From NCBI GenBank assembly GCA_002292025.1, contig DBBC01000154.1, forward strand, positions 1-13,483: a stretch of 13,483 bases of DNA, in the 5' to 3' direction. Each line of letters begins with the position of its first letter. Within the stretch, counting starts at the first letter, position 1. Source of the stretch: Firmicutes bacterium UBA994. GTDB lineage: Bacteria; Bacillota; UBA994. The translations under genes were made by a program, and so were the position numbers. This document shows positions 1-6,145 of this stretch, piece after piece. Under the pieces are notes generated by a model. The model searched no databases. It had not been told where the DNA came from and was given only the letters and a program-made list of their open reading frames with translations.

Positions 1-582
1 GCTCACAGGCAAAAGCTTGGTTTGCGCGTCCATGCCGATGAAATCACCCCGTTGGGCGGGGCAGGGTTAGCCGCAGAACTGGGGGCTGTTTCCGCCGAGC
101 ACTTAATCCATGCTTCGCGCGCCGACCTAGGGCTTATGGCTAGGTCCGGCACTGTGGCCGTGCTCCTTCCCGCGACGGCTTTCTTGTTGCGCAGCGAAAA
201 GAAAGCCCCCGTCCAAGACATGATCGAGCTGGGTGTACCCGTTGCTGTGGCCACGGATTATAACCCTGGCACCTCGCCGCTAGTGAATATGCAACTGTTG
301 CAGACCTTTGCCTGCGTTCACTACGGGTTGACCCCGCGGCAGTCATTTGCTGCCTCCACTATCAACGCCGCGCATGCCTTGCGACGCGGAGCGGCAATGG
401 GGAGCCTAGAGGTCGGCAAACAAGCTGACGTGCTCTTGCTAAAGGCCCCTTCTCTGGAGTTTGTTCCTTATCACCTCGGCGCCAACTTAGTACATACAGT
501 AATCAAGCGCGGGCAAATTGTCGTAACACAAGGAGGACTCTGTTATGGGCAAGGGCAAAAAACGAAAACTGACACCTTCTAG
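1..582 (+). CDS. hutI: Imidazolonepropionase, C-terminal part (5' end outside window)
   Basis: This is the C-terminal half of imidazolonepropionase, the amidohydrolase that opens 4-imidazolone-5-propanoate to N-formimino-L-glutamate in histidine degradation. The frame is open from base 1, so the gene begins upstream of the window; 193 codons plus stop are visible. Seen: HADEI near visible residues 11-15 (metal-site His/Glu region), the GAVSAEHL segment, the TVAVLLPATAFLLR strand, and VATDYNPGTSP carrying the metal-binding Asp. It ends with the usual amidohydrolase beta-strand tail (GKQADVLLLKAP). These match the HutI order closely. The last 38 bases overlap the start of the next small gene in a different frame. 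The next enzymes in the cluster handle folate-bound one-carbon units, which fits a histidine-utilisation operon. Family assignment is firm; the missing N-terminus cannot be assessed. Confidence 0.93.
   Translation, partial: AHRQKLGLRVHADEITPLGGAGLAAELGAVSAEHLIHASRADLGLMARSGTVAVLLPATAFLLRSEKKAPVQDMIELGVPVAVATDYNPGTSPLVNMQLLQTFACVHYGLTPRQSFAASTINAAHALRRGAAMGSLEVGKQADVLLLKAPSLEFVPYHLGANLVHTVIKRGQIVVTQGGLCYGQGQKTKTDTF
530..536 (+). promoter_or_regulatory. Strong ribosome binding site inside the end of hutI
   Basis: AAGGAGG lies 8 bases before the ATG at 545, inside the hutI coding region. It is a near-perfect Shine-Dalgarno sequence at good spacing, and it is the main reason to accept the small overlapping gene that follows. 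Confidence 0.75.
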
Positions 583-721
583 AGGAAAAGTTACCAAAAA
601 GCATCCACAAACCAAGCTGCTCAGTAATCTCTGGGTGCGCATAGCAATCGGTGCGGGAGCAGGTTTGGTGGTCTGGTTGGCACTTCGCTACATTGTGCCG
701 ATGCTGGGAGGTAACAGATGA
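545..721 (+). CDS. Small basic single-span membrane protein, function unknown
   Basis: A 58-codon gene that I do not recognise. The product begins MGKGKKRKLTPSRGK and stays strongly basic to about residue 24. One hydrophobic segment follows (about residues 33-54: IAIGAGAGLVVWLALRYIVPML), then a short GGNR tail, so it should be a single-pass membrane protein with the basic part in the cytoplasm. Support that it is real: a strong AAGGAGG site 8 bases upstream, an N-terminus overlapping the last 38 bases of hutI in another frame, and a TGA stop that overlaps the ATG of the following cyclodeaminase gene (ATGA at 718-721), a typical translational coupling arrangement. Its position between hutI and the FTCD_C gene suggests co-expression with histidine degradation, but no function can be inferred. 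Short genes like this are easily missed by annotation. Confidence 0.7.
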   Translation: MGKGKKRKLTPSRGKVTKKHPQTKLLSNLWVRIAIGAGAGLVVWLALRYIVPMLGGNR

Positions 722-1320
722 CCAGAATGACAGAAGAGAAGTTTAGCGTCATTATGGACGCTATCGCCAGCAGTTCACCCGCGCCGGGCGGAGGCACGGC
801 GGCAGCGTTGGCCGGTGTCATGGCTGCCGCGCTGGTAGAGATGGTAGCCAATCTGACACTAGGCCGTAAGAAATACGCGGCAGTACAAGAAGAAATGGCC
901 GCGATAGCAGGCGAGGCGAGGGAACTTAGGGGAGTACTCATTGATCTGGCGGCAGAAGATGCCTTAGCCTACGAGGCAGTAATGGACGCCTACAAGTTGC
1001 CCAAAGAGAGCTCCGCGGAACAGGCTAGGCGCGAAGAGGCGGTGGAGAAGGCTCTGCACGGTGCTGCGCTGGTGCCGCTGCGCACCGCTAAGGCCGCCCT
1101 CGCGGTAATGGAACAGGCAGCAGTTGTTGCCACACGCGGCAATAAGAATGCCCTTACTGACGCCTCTGTAGCTCAACTATTAGGGTCTGCCGCCGTCCGC
1201 GGCGCGCTCATGAATGTCACCGTAAATTTGCTTGCGCTTACCCCGCAACCTACTTGGGCCGCCGCAATGGATGAGCAATGCCAGAGCATCGCCGCCCGCG
1301 AACGTGAACTCTCCCGATAA
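718..1320 (+). CDS. fchA: Formiminotetrahydrofolate cyclodeaminase / methenyltetrahydrofolate cyclohydrolase (FTCD_C family)
   Basis: A 200-residue stand-alone FTCD_C-family enzyme. Family members convert 5-formimino-THF to 5,10-methenyl-THF plus ammonia (cyclodeaminase), or interconvert 5,10-methenyl-THF and 10-formyl-THF (cyclohydrolase, FchA). Seen: the family signature SSSPAPGGGTAAALAG near residues 18-33, a TLGRKKY segment near 47-53, and an all-helical, Ala-rich body with SVAQLLGSAAVRGALMNVTVNLL toward the end; the length is typical. The ATG at 718 overlaps the preceding stop (ATGA), and GGGAGGT 6 bases upstream is its own ribosome site. Between hutI and fhs, either activity makes sense: it feeds formimino- or methenyl-THF from histidine toward formyl-THF, which Fhs can convert to formate with ATP gain. 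Sequence alone does not decide between the two activities, so the symbol is provisional. Confidence 0.85.
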   Translation: MTRMTEEKFSVIMDAIASSSPAPGGGTAAALAGVMAAALVEMVANLTLGRKKYAAVQEEMAAIAGEARELRGVLIDLAAEDALAYEAVMDAYKLPKESSAEQARREEAVEKALHGAALVPLRTAKAALAVMEQAAVVATRGNKNALTDASVAQLLGSAAVRGALMNVTVNLLALTPQPTWAAAMDEQCQSIAARERELSR

Positions 1321-1393
1321 CTACTAAGGACACCAAGGCACACGAAGACGGCAGCAAAGAAAACCTTAGTGGCCCTTCGTATCCTTCGTGGAT
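1321..1393 (+). repeat. Dyad-symmetric interspersed repeat, copy 1
   Basis: A 73-base element starting directly after the fchA stop. Its left arm has three ACNAAG hexamers starting at 1323, 1332 and 1342. Its right arm has three inverted CTTNGT hexamers starting at 1365, 1375 and 1384. Steps are thus 9+10 on the left and 10+9 on the right, making the element a near-mirror dyad. The reverse complement of a second copy (3150-3232) matches at 25 of 30 positions in the left arm and 27 of 30 in the right; only the central spacer differs in length and sequence. It fills about half of the 131-base gap before fhs. Confidence 0.75.
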
Positions 1394-1451
1394 GGTATCC
1401 ATCACACCACATGAAGTGAAACTTATTGCGAAGAAAGGAATGTGACCACCT

Positions 1452-3122
1452 GTGAAATCAGATATTGAAATTGCGCAGAACGCACAGATGTTGCCGATCG
1501 TTAAGATCGCTGAAAACATCGGCCTGACGGAAGACGACCTCGAACTGTACGGCAAGTACAAAGCAAAAGTCTCCCCCGCAGTTGCCAAGCGCCTCGCCGA
1601 TAAGCCCGATGGCCACCTCATTTTAATGACGGCCATTAACCCTACGGCTGCCGGTGAAGGGAAAACCACGACAACAGTAGGCTTAGGCCAAGCCTTAGCC
1701 AAACTCGGCAAGAAAACCGCCATCGCGTTGCGTGAACCGTCACTCGGCCCCAGCATGGGCGTAAAAGGCGGCGCCGCGGGCGGCGGATATTCTCAAGTCG
1801 TTCCCATGGAGGATATCAATCTGCATTTCACCGGCGATCTGCACGCCATTACAGCCGCGCACAACTTGCTGGCAGCAATTATTGATAACCATCTGCAACA
1901 AGGTAATGACCTCCGTATCGATCCTCGCCGCATCACCTTCCGCCGCGCCATGGACATGAACGACCGCGCGTTGCGTAACACCATCGTGGGGCTGGGGGGC
2001 AAGAGCAACGGCGTGCCGCGCGAAGACGGCTTTGACATCACCGTAGCGTCCGAGGTGATGGCCATTCTCTGCTTAGCTAATGACCTCACAGACCTAAAAG
2101 CGAGACTGAGCCGCATGGTTGTTGCCTATACTTATGAGCGTGTCCCGGTAACCGTAGCCGACTTGAAAGTGGCAGGCGCCATGGCGGCCTTGCTTAAAGA
2201 CGCCATCAAGCCGAACCTCGTGCAGACGTTAGAAAACGTGCCCGCCTTTATCCACGGCGGCCCCTTTGCCAATATTGCGCATGGATGCAACTCCGTGCAG
2301 GCGACCAAGCTCGCCCTTAAGGTTGCTGATTACGTAGTAACAGAGGCTGGGTTTGGCGCAGACCTCGGTGCGGAAAAGTTCTTTGACATCAAGTGCCGCT
2401 TTGCCGGATTAAAGCCGTCCGCAGCCGTGATTGTGGCTACAGCTAGGGCCCTGAAACTCCATGGCGGGGCAGATGTAAAGAATCTGAGCACCGAGAACCT
2501 TAAAGCGCTTGACAAAGGTTTTGCCAACCTAGAGCGGCATGTTGAGAACGTGCGCAAATTCGGGGTGCCGGTGGTAGTGGCTATCAATCGCTTTCCAACC
2601 GATTCTGTTGCCGAACTAGACCTCATCGCCGAGCGTTGCCGGCGCGCTCAAGTAAAAGTGGCTCTCTCTGAGGTTTGGGCCAAAGGCGGGGAGGGTGGAA
2701 TAGCGCTGGCCGAAGCCGTACTCAATACGATTGCGGGCGAACCCTCTGCCTTCCATCCACTGTACCCAGTTGAACTTTCCATCAAGGAAAAGATAGCTAC
2801 TATTGCCCGGGAAATATACGGCGCTGACGGCGTTGACTTCACCTCCGAGGTGGAGAACACTATTAGGCAGTACGTGAAGCTCGGTTTTGACAAGATACCA
2901 ATTTGCATGGCTAAGACACAGTACTCCTTCTCGGATGACCCCGCGCTGCTTGGGCGTCCCACCGGGTTTAGGATTACCGTACGCGAGCTGCGGGTTTCCC
3001 GCGGGGCCGGTTTCCTAGTGGCAATTACGGGTGAGATCATGACTATGCCCGGGCTGCCTAAAGAACCTTCGGCGGAGAAAATCGACGTCGATAGCGACGG
3101 CAAGATCTCGGGGCTCTTCTAG
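1452..3122 (+). CDS. fhs: Formate-tetrahydrofolate ligase (10-formyl-THF synthetase)
   Basis: A full-length 556-residue cytoplasmic enzyme that makes 10-formyl-THF from formate, THF and ATP. In amino-acid fermenters it can run backwards to give formate and ATP. Seen: N-terminus MKSDIEIAQNAQMLPIVKIA as in the family; the P-loop segment NPTAAGEGKTTTTVGLGQAL near residues 62-81; REPSLGPSMGVKGGAAGGGY followed by SQVVPMEDINLHFTGD; a FFDIKCRFAGLKP segment; and the typical end (DVDSDGKISGLF). The GTG start at 1452 is chosen because it reproduces the family N-terminus; the AAAGGA at 1434-1439 is rather far (12 bases), so initiation may be modest. It is codirectional with hutI and fchA but separated by 131 bases holding a repeat, so it may have its own promoter; I could not pick one out. 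The gene ends in a convergent gap that holds the second repeat copy. Confidence 0.96.
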   Translation: MKSDIEIAQNAQMLPIVKIAENIGLTEDDLELYGKYKAKVSPAVAKRLADKPDGHLILMTAINPTAAGEGKTTTTVGLGQALAKLGKKTAIALREPSLGPSMGVKGGAAGGGYSQVVPMEDINLHFTGDLHAITAAHNLLAAIIDNHLQQGNDLRIDPRRITFRRAMDMNDRALRNTIVGLGGKSNGVPREDGFDITVASEVMAILCLANDLTDLKARLSRMVVAYTYERVPVTVADLKVAGAMAALLKDAIKPNLVQTLENVPAFIHGGPFANIAHGCNSVQATKLALKVADYVVTEAGFGADLGAEKFFDIKCRFAGLKPSAAVIVATARALKLHGGADVKNLSTENLKALDKGFANLERHVENVRKFGVPVVVAINRFPTDSVAELDLIAERCRRAQVKVALSEVWAKGGEGGIALAEAVLNTIAGEPSAFHPLYPVELSIKEKIATIAREIYGADGVDFTSEVENTIRQYVKLGFDKIPICMAKTQYSFSDDPALLGRPTGFRITVRELRVSRGAGFLVAITGEIMTMPGLPKEPSAEKIDVDSDGKISGLF

Positions 3123-3149
3123 TAGGACAACTATTACTGAGGAGTTATT

Positions 3150-3232
3150 ATCCACGAAGGACACAAAGGGGCACTAAGGAACATTAGGGTTATCTGTTCC
3201 TGCGTCTTCGTGCAACTTAGTGTCCTTAGTGG
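3150..3232 (-). repeat. Dyad-symmetric interspersed repeat, copy 2 (inverted relative to copy 1)
   Basis: An 83-base element between the convergent ends of fhs and the CPBP-like gene. ACNAAG hexamers start at 3154, 3163 and 3173; inverted CTTNGT hexamers start at 3206, 3216 and 3225, the same 9+10 / 10+9 phasing as copy 1. Its outer 30-base arms match copy 1 read in the opposite direction (25/30 and 27/30), while the spacer is 23 instead of 13 bases. The self-complementary arms could fold and might help end transcription from both sides, but there is no clear U-tract. Confidence 0.75.
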
Positions 3233-3241
3233 ATCAGTCCT

Positions 3242-4609
3242 CTAATGAAAGTGCAGCACCGAGGGCAGCAGATAAATAGTCGCCACAGTGGCGAGCGGCG
3301 CTAGGATATTATGCGTCCGCTCATACACAAAACCCAGCACAAACGCACTCAGCGGCACGATAAAAAAACTTTGAATCAAGACTGCTGTAGTTACTGTGCC
3401 GGCCATAAGTGCCGGGGCCAGCGAAAAAACAGCGGCCAGCACTGTGGTGAGGCCGATGCTAGTCATCGCGCCATAGCGCTGCCGAAAGGCTCCCTGCACC
3501 AATCCCCGCCACAATAGTTCTTGGAAAATAGCCACGCCCACCATAACGTATAATAGTTGACCCACGAGCGACAGTGGGTCGGCTAGACGGATGCGGTCCG
3601 GCAAGGCGATAGAACCGCAGAGAAAGAGCAGGAAACCTGCCCACACCCCGGTGGAGAAGGCGTTCCAGATACGGCGCAACCGCAGGCCGAGAAACTCAAA
3701 GGAGTTTCCTTGCGTATCGGCAATCCAGATCACCGCCGCAATTACCATCACGCGCCAACCGACTATCACTAACTGGTGCAGGTCAAGGTAGTGAAGGTGC
3801 GCCTCAATCACGGAGTGTACGAGGGCTACCCCTACGGGCAGCCACAGTGCCAATTTAGGTGTCTGTGGTGAATCCCAGTGCTCGTACACCGGGGTCACAA
3901 AGACTATGCCCACCGCGACTGCGGCCACCATCACAGATAGAATCGCCAGACTGAACAGAAACTGATCGTGCGGGGGGTATAGCGGGGCTTCCGTGTCGGC
4001 CATCACTTGGTCGGGCTCGCCGGGCTCTCGCCACATAGTGCGTCGCGCTTGCAGGTATGTTGCCGTCCCTCCCTCTTGGCCAAACAGGACAACACTTTTT
4101 ACTCCGCGGCGGGGCAGAAAGACCTTTCGCACGCCAAAGACCTCAAGCAGCGGCTCGTCCACGGCGATCGCCTGCAGCAGCTTGGCGGCAGTTTGCACCG
4201 CTTCCGGATGAATACTGGCCTCGATAAAAGTCTGTCCCCGCAAAATAGAAATTTCACTGGGGTGCCCTTGAATTGCCACTTGCGACAGCGCGAACCGGCG
4301 CTCTTCTGCTTCACCCTGAAACGTAGCTGTGCCCTCGCCTAACAAGACCAAAGCCGTAAGCTCCCCGCGGCGAAACGCGCCTACCATGACCCCGCCTTGC
4401 GGGAAAGAAATATGCAGTCTGCCCAGTGACAGTTCCCAAGGGTCAAAGTTGTAGCTGTCGGTGGCAGCCAAGGGCTCGTAAGGAGCGCCGAGGTCAGCCG
4501 GTACAGACAGCACCAGAATCATGGCCAACAGGAATATGGCGGTAATAATGGCCAGTAAGTACAAACTCCTGACCACCAGGTTGTACTTATGCGCACCTAA
4601 ATGGGACAT
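3242..4609 (-). CDS. CPBP-family (Abi) intramembrane protease-like protein, motifs degenerate
   Basis: A 455-residue membrane protein with a C-terminal CPBP/Abi-type domain. The start is placed at the ATG at 4609 because AAGGAGG lies just upstream; the frame is open further 5' but without such a site. Layout: TM1 at about residues 15-36, an extracytoplasmic domain of some 170 residues, then several TM segments from about 217 to the end. The CPBP motif 1 region reads FQELLWRG (residues 362-369), where active members have EExxxR, so the first Glu is Gln. The motif 2 region reads VFSLAPAL, with Pro (399) where His is expected. The motif 3 region RTHNILAPLATVATIYLL lacks the usual His/Asn. The fold is probably retained, but proteolysis looks doubtful. 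It is divergent from coaX and convergent with fhs. Role unknown; family members include protein-processing proteases and immunity-type proteins. Confidence 0.75.
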   Translation of the reverse strand: MSHLGAHKYNLVVRSLYLLAIITAIFLLAMILVLSVPADLGAPYEPLAATDSYNFDPWELSLGRLHISFPQGGVMVGAFRRGELTALVLLGEGTATFQGEAEERRFALSQVAIQGHPSEISILRGQTFIEASIHPEAVQTAAKLLQAIAVDEPLLEVFGVRKVFLPRRGVKSVVLFGQEGGTATYLQARRTMWREPGEPDQVMADTEAPLYPPHDQFLFSLAILSVMVAAVAVGIVFVTPVYEHWDSPQTPKLALWLPVGVALVHSVIEAHLHYLDLHQLVIVGWRVMVIAAVIWIADTQGNSFEFLGLRLRRIWNAFSTGVWAGFLLFLCGSIALPDRIRLADPLSLVGQLLYVMVGVAIFQELLWRGLVQGAFRQRYGAMTSIGLTTVLAAVFSLAPALMAGTVTTAVLIQSFFIVPLSAFVLGFVYERTHNILAPLATVATIYLLPSVLHFH

Positions 4610-4687
4610 GCAGGTCCTCCTTATACGGCAGTATAGGACAGTATTCGCAAGGAGTGGGCTGTTTTCCTGTAAGGTCTCCCATACGTA

Positions 4688-4716
4688 TTGACGCAAACTC
4701 AGCCTCACTATAGAAT
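4688..4716 (+). promoter_or_regulatory. Probable sigma-A promoter for coaX-ECF operon
   Basis: TTGACG (4688-4693) and TAGAAT (4711-4716) are each one base off the -35 and -10 consensus and are separated by exactly 17 bases. The predicted start of transcription near 4723 leaves a short leader of about 25 bases before the ATG at 4748, which has the purine-rich AAAGGGGCGG ahead of it. Confidence 0.65.
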
Positions 4717-4747
4717 TAAGCCGACTAACAGCGAAAGGGGCGGTGGT

Positions 4748-5545
4748 ATGCTGCTAGCGGTCAACATCGGCAATACACGTACTAACGCCGGTTGGGTAGA
4801 TGACCACGGCCAAATAGTGGGCACAGCCGCAGCGGCGACCAGTCGTCATGCCGAGGAGTATGGCAGCTTAGTCAGACAAGTGGCACCCGGCACACGTGTA
4901 GTCTGTGCCTCAGTCGTGCCTTTGGCGACGCAGGCGTTATCGCAGGCTTTAGCCCCGCTTGGCATAAAGACGGAGCTGGTGATACCGCGTGCTGACCTCG
5001 GATTAACATTTGCCGACGTAGACTACCGCGAATTAGGGGCAGACCTCTTTGCCAATGCCCTCGCCTCGCTGTGGCTTTGGAATAAAGACGCGTTACTGAT
5101 TGACCTAGGTACCGGCTCCACGTTTTGCGTAGTTAAAAAAGGCGTGTATCGCGGTACCGCCATCGTACCGGGGATGGAGATATCTTTCCGCGCGCTAACC
5201 AGCGGCGCTGCCTTGCTGCGGGAAGTGCCCCTGAGAAGACCGCCGCGCGTCATCAATACCACCACTACGGAGTGTTTGCAGGCCGGCATCTATTATGGGT
5301 ACTTAGAACTGGTGCGCGGTATGATCAGGCGAGTGCAACAAGAGCAAGGGACGCTCTTTGTCGTACTCACGGGCGGTATCGCGGCCCTGCTCTATGATGG
5401 GCTGCGAGACATGGTCGACTGCTATGAACCCAATCTCACTTTCACCGGCATTTGGCGCGTGGCGGCAAGTACTGCGGCGGGTACCCAATGGGACTCGACA
5501 CACTGGCAACAGCAAAATAACATTGGCGAAACTACCGGTATCTGA
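4748..5545 (+). CDS. coaX: Type III pantothenate kinase (CoaX family), divergent
   Basis: A 265-residue member of the CoaX/Baf family, ASKHA-fold kinases that phosphorylate pantothenate in the first step of coenzyme A synthesis. The ATG at 4748 is preferred over an upstream in-frame TTG at 4688, because that TTG is part of a likely -35 box. Seen: phosphate-1 loop MLLAVNIGNTRTNAG; RELGADLFANAL around residues 95-104; IDLGTGSTF around 118-125; PGMEISFRAL; AGIYYGYLELVRGMI; and TGG at 208-210. Length is normal. Oddities: the first Asp of the usual D-x-G-N-T loop is Asn6; the usual GADR is GADL; and the Asp after GT-TTF is replaced (FCVV for FDVV). It may therefore be a weak kinase, a paralogue or a kinase with altered substrate. 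It is followed after 24 bases by an ECF S component, probably in one operon. Confidence 0.82.
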   Translation: MLLAVNIGNTRTNAGWVDDHGQIVGTAAAATSRHAEEYGSLVRQVAPGTRVVCASVVPLATQALSQALAPLGIKTELVIPRADLGLTFADVDYRELGADLFANALASLWLWNKDALLIDLGTGSTFCVVKKGVYRGTAIVPGMEISFRALTSGAALLREVPLRRPPRVINTTTTECLQAGIYYGYLELVRGMIRRVQQEQGTLFVVLTGGIAALLYDGLRDMVDCYEPNLTFTGIWRVAASTAAGTQWDSTHWQQQNNIGETTGI

Positions 5546-5569
5546 AAAGAACTGGAACGGAGGGAAATC

Positions 5570-6127
5570 ATGCAACTAACTACACGTCAACTTGTTATAG
5601 CGGCACTAATGGTCGCTCTAACCGTGCTGCTTGGGACAACCCGATGGGGTTTTGTTCCTTTGCCCACACCTGCGGGCGCGGCCACCATTATGCATATCCC
5701 GGTAATTATCGCGGGTGTACTGCAGGGCCCGGTGGTGGGCGGCTTTGTGGGGCTGCTGTTTGGGTTGTTTACCATTCCCTTTCTTGGGGACGTTAGAGTT
5801 ATCATCCCCGCTCGCCTGCTGATAGGAGGAGCAGCATGGCTTACCTTTATCGGGGTTATGGCGGTGATGCGCGTGTTGGGTGCTTATTCTCAGCGCAGCC
5901 GAGAAGCCTTAGGCATAGCAGGCATAGCAGCTGGCGTTGTCGGGACGCTTACCAACACTATTGGCACCTTGTATTTGGCGGTATGGTTTGGGTACATTGA
6001 GCGTGCTGCGGCAGTCTCCATCGCGCTGGTACAAGGTCTGCCCGAGATGCTGCTCGCGGGTCTTGTCACTGGGGCACTGGTGGCTATGCTTAAGCCGTGG
6101 TTTAAGGACGGCGGGTTTAAGTTCTAA
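5570..6127 (+). CDS. ECF transporter S component, candidate pantothenate (PanT-like) importer
   Basis: A 185-residue, very hydrophobic protein with about six membrane segments, fitting the ECF_trnsprt S-component family that captures vitamins and hands them to a shared EcfA-EcfA'-EcfT energising module. Seen: TM1 contains A12-xxx-A16, resembling the AxxxA contact motif by which S components bind EcfT; the PVVGGFVGLLFGLFTIPF segment; and the TLTNTIGTLYLAVWFG segment late in the protein, all usual for the group. GGAGGG is well placed before the ATG at 5570. It lies 24 bases after coaX with no terminator between, so uptake of the kinase's substrate, pantothenate or a related compound, is the natural inference. 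No EcfA or EcfT gene is present here. Substrate identity is inferred from the neighbour only. Confidence 0.8.
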   Translation: MQLTTRQLVIAALMVALTVLLGTTRWGFVPLPTPAGAATIMHIPVIIAGVLQGPVVGGFVGLLFGLFTIPFLGDVRVIIPARLLIGGAAWLTFIGVMAVMRVLGAYSQRSREALGIAGIAAGVVGTLTNTIGTLYLAVWFGYIERAAAVSIALVQGLPEMLLAGLVTGALVAMLKPWFKDGGFKF

Positions 6128-6145
6128 GCCCTGCGGTGCCGGTAG

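Noticed and set aside
1250..1756. A 168-codon open frame on the - strand across the fchA end, the repeat and the fhs start
   Set aside because: It is a shadow of two real genes plus a repeat, with no ribosome site or recognisable domain.
4610..4708. N-terminal extension of the CPBP-like protein up to 4708
   Set aside because: A strong AAGGAGG sits directly before the ATG at 4609, while the extension has no such site and runs over the coaX promoter.
6128..6145. A terminator between the convergent ECF S and dinB genes
   Set aside because: Only 18 bases are available, and I see no stable GC-rich hairpin with a T run.
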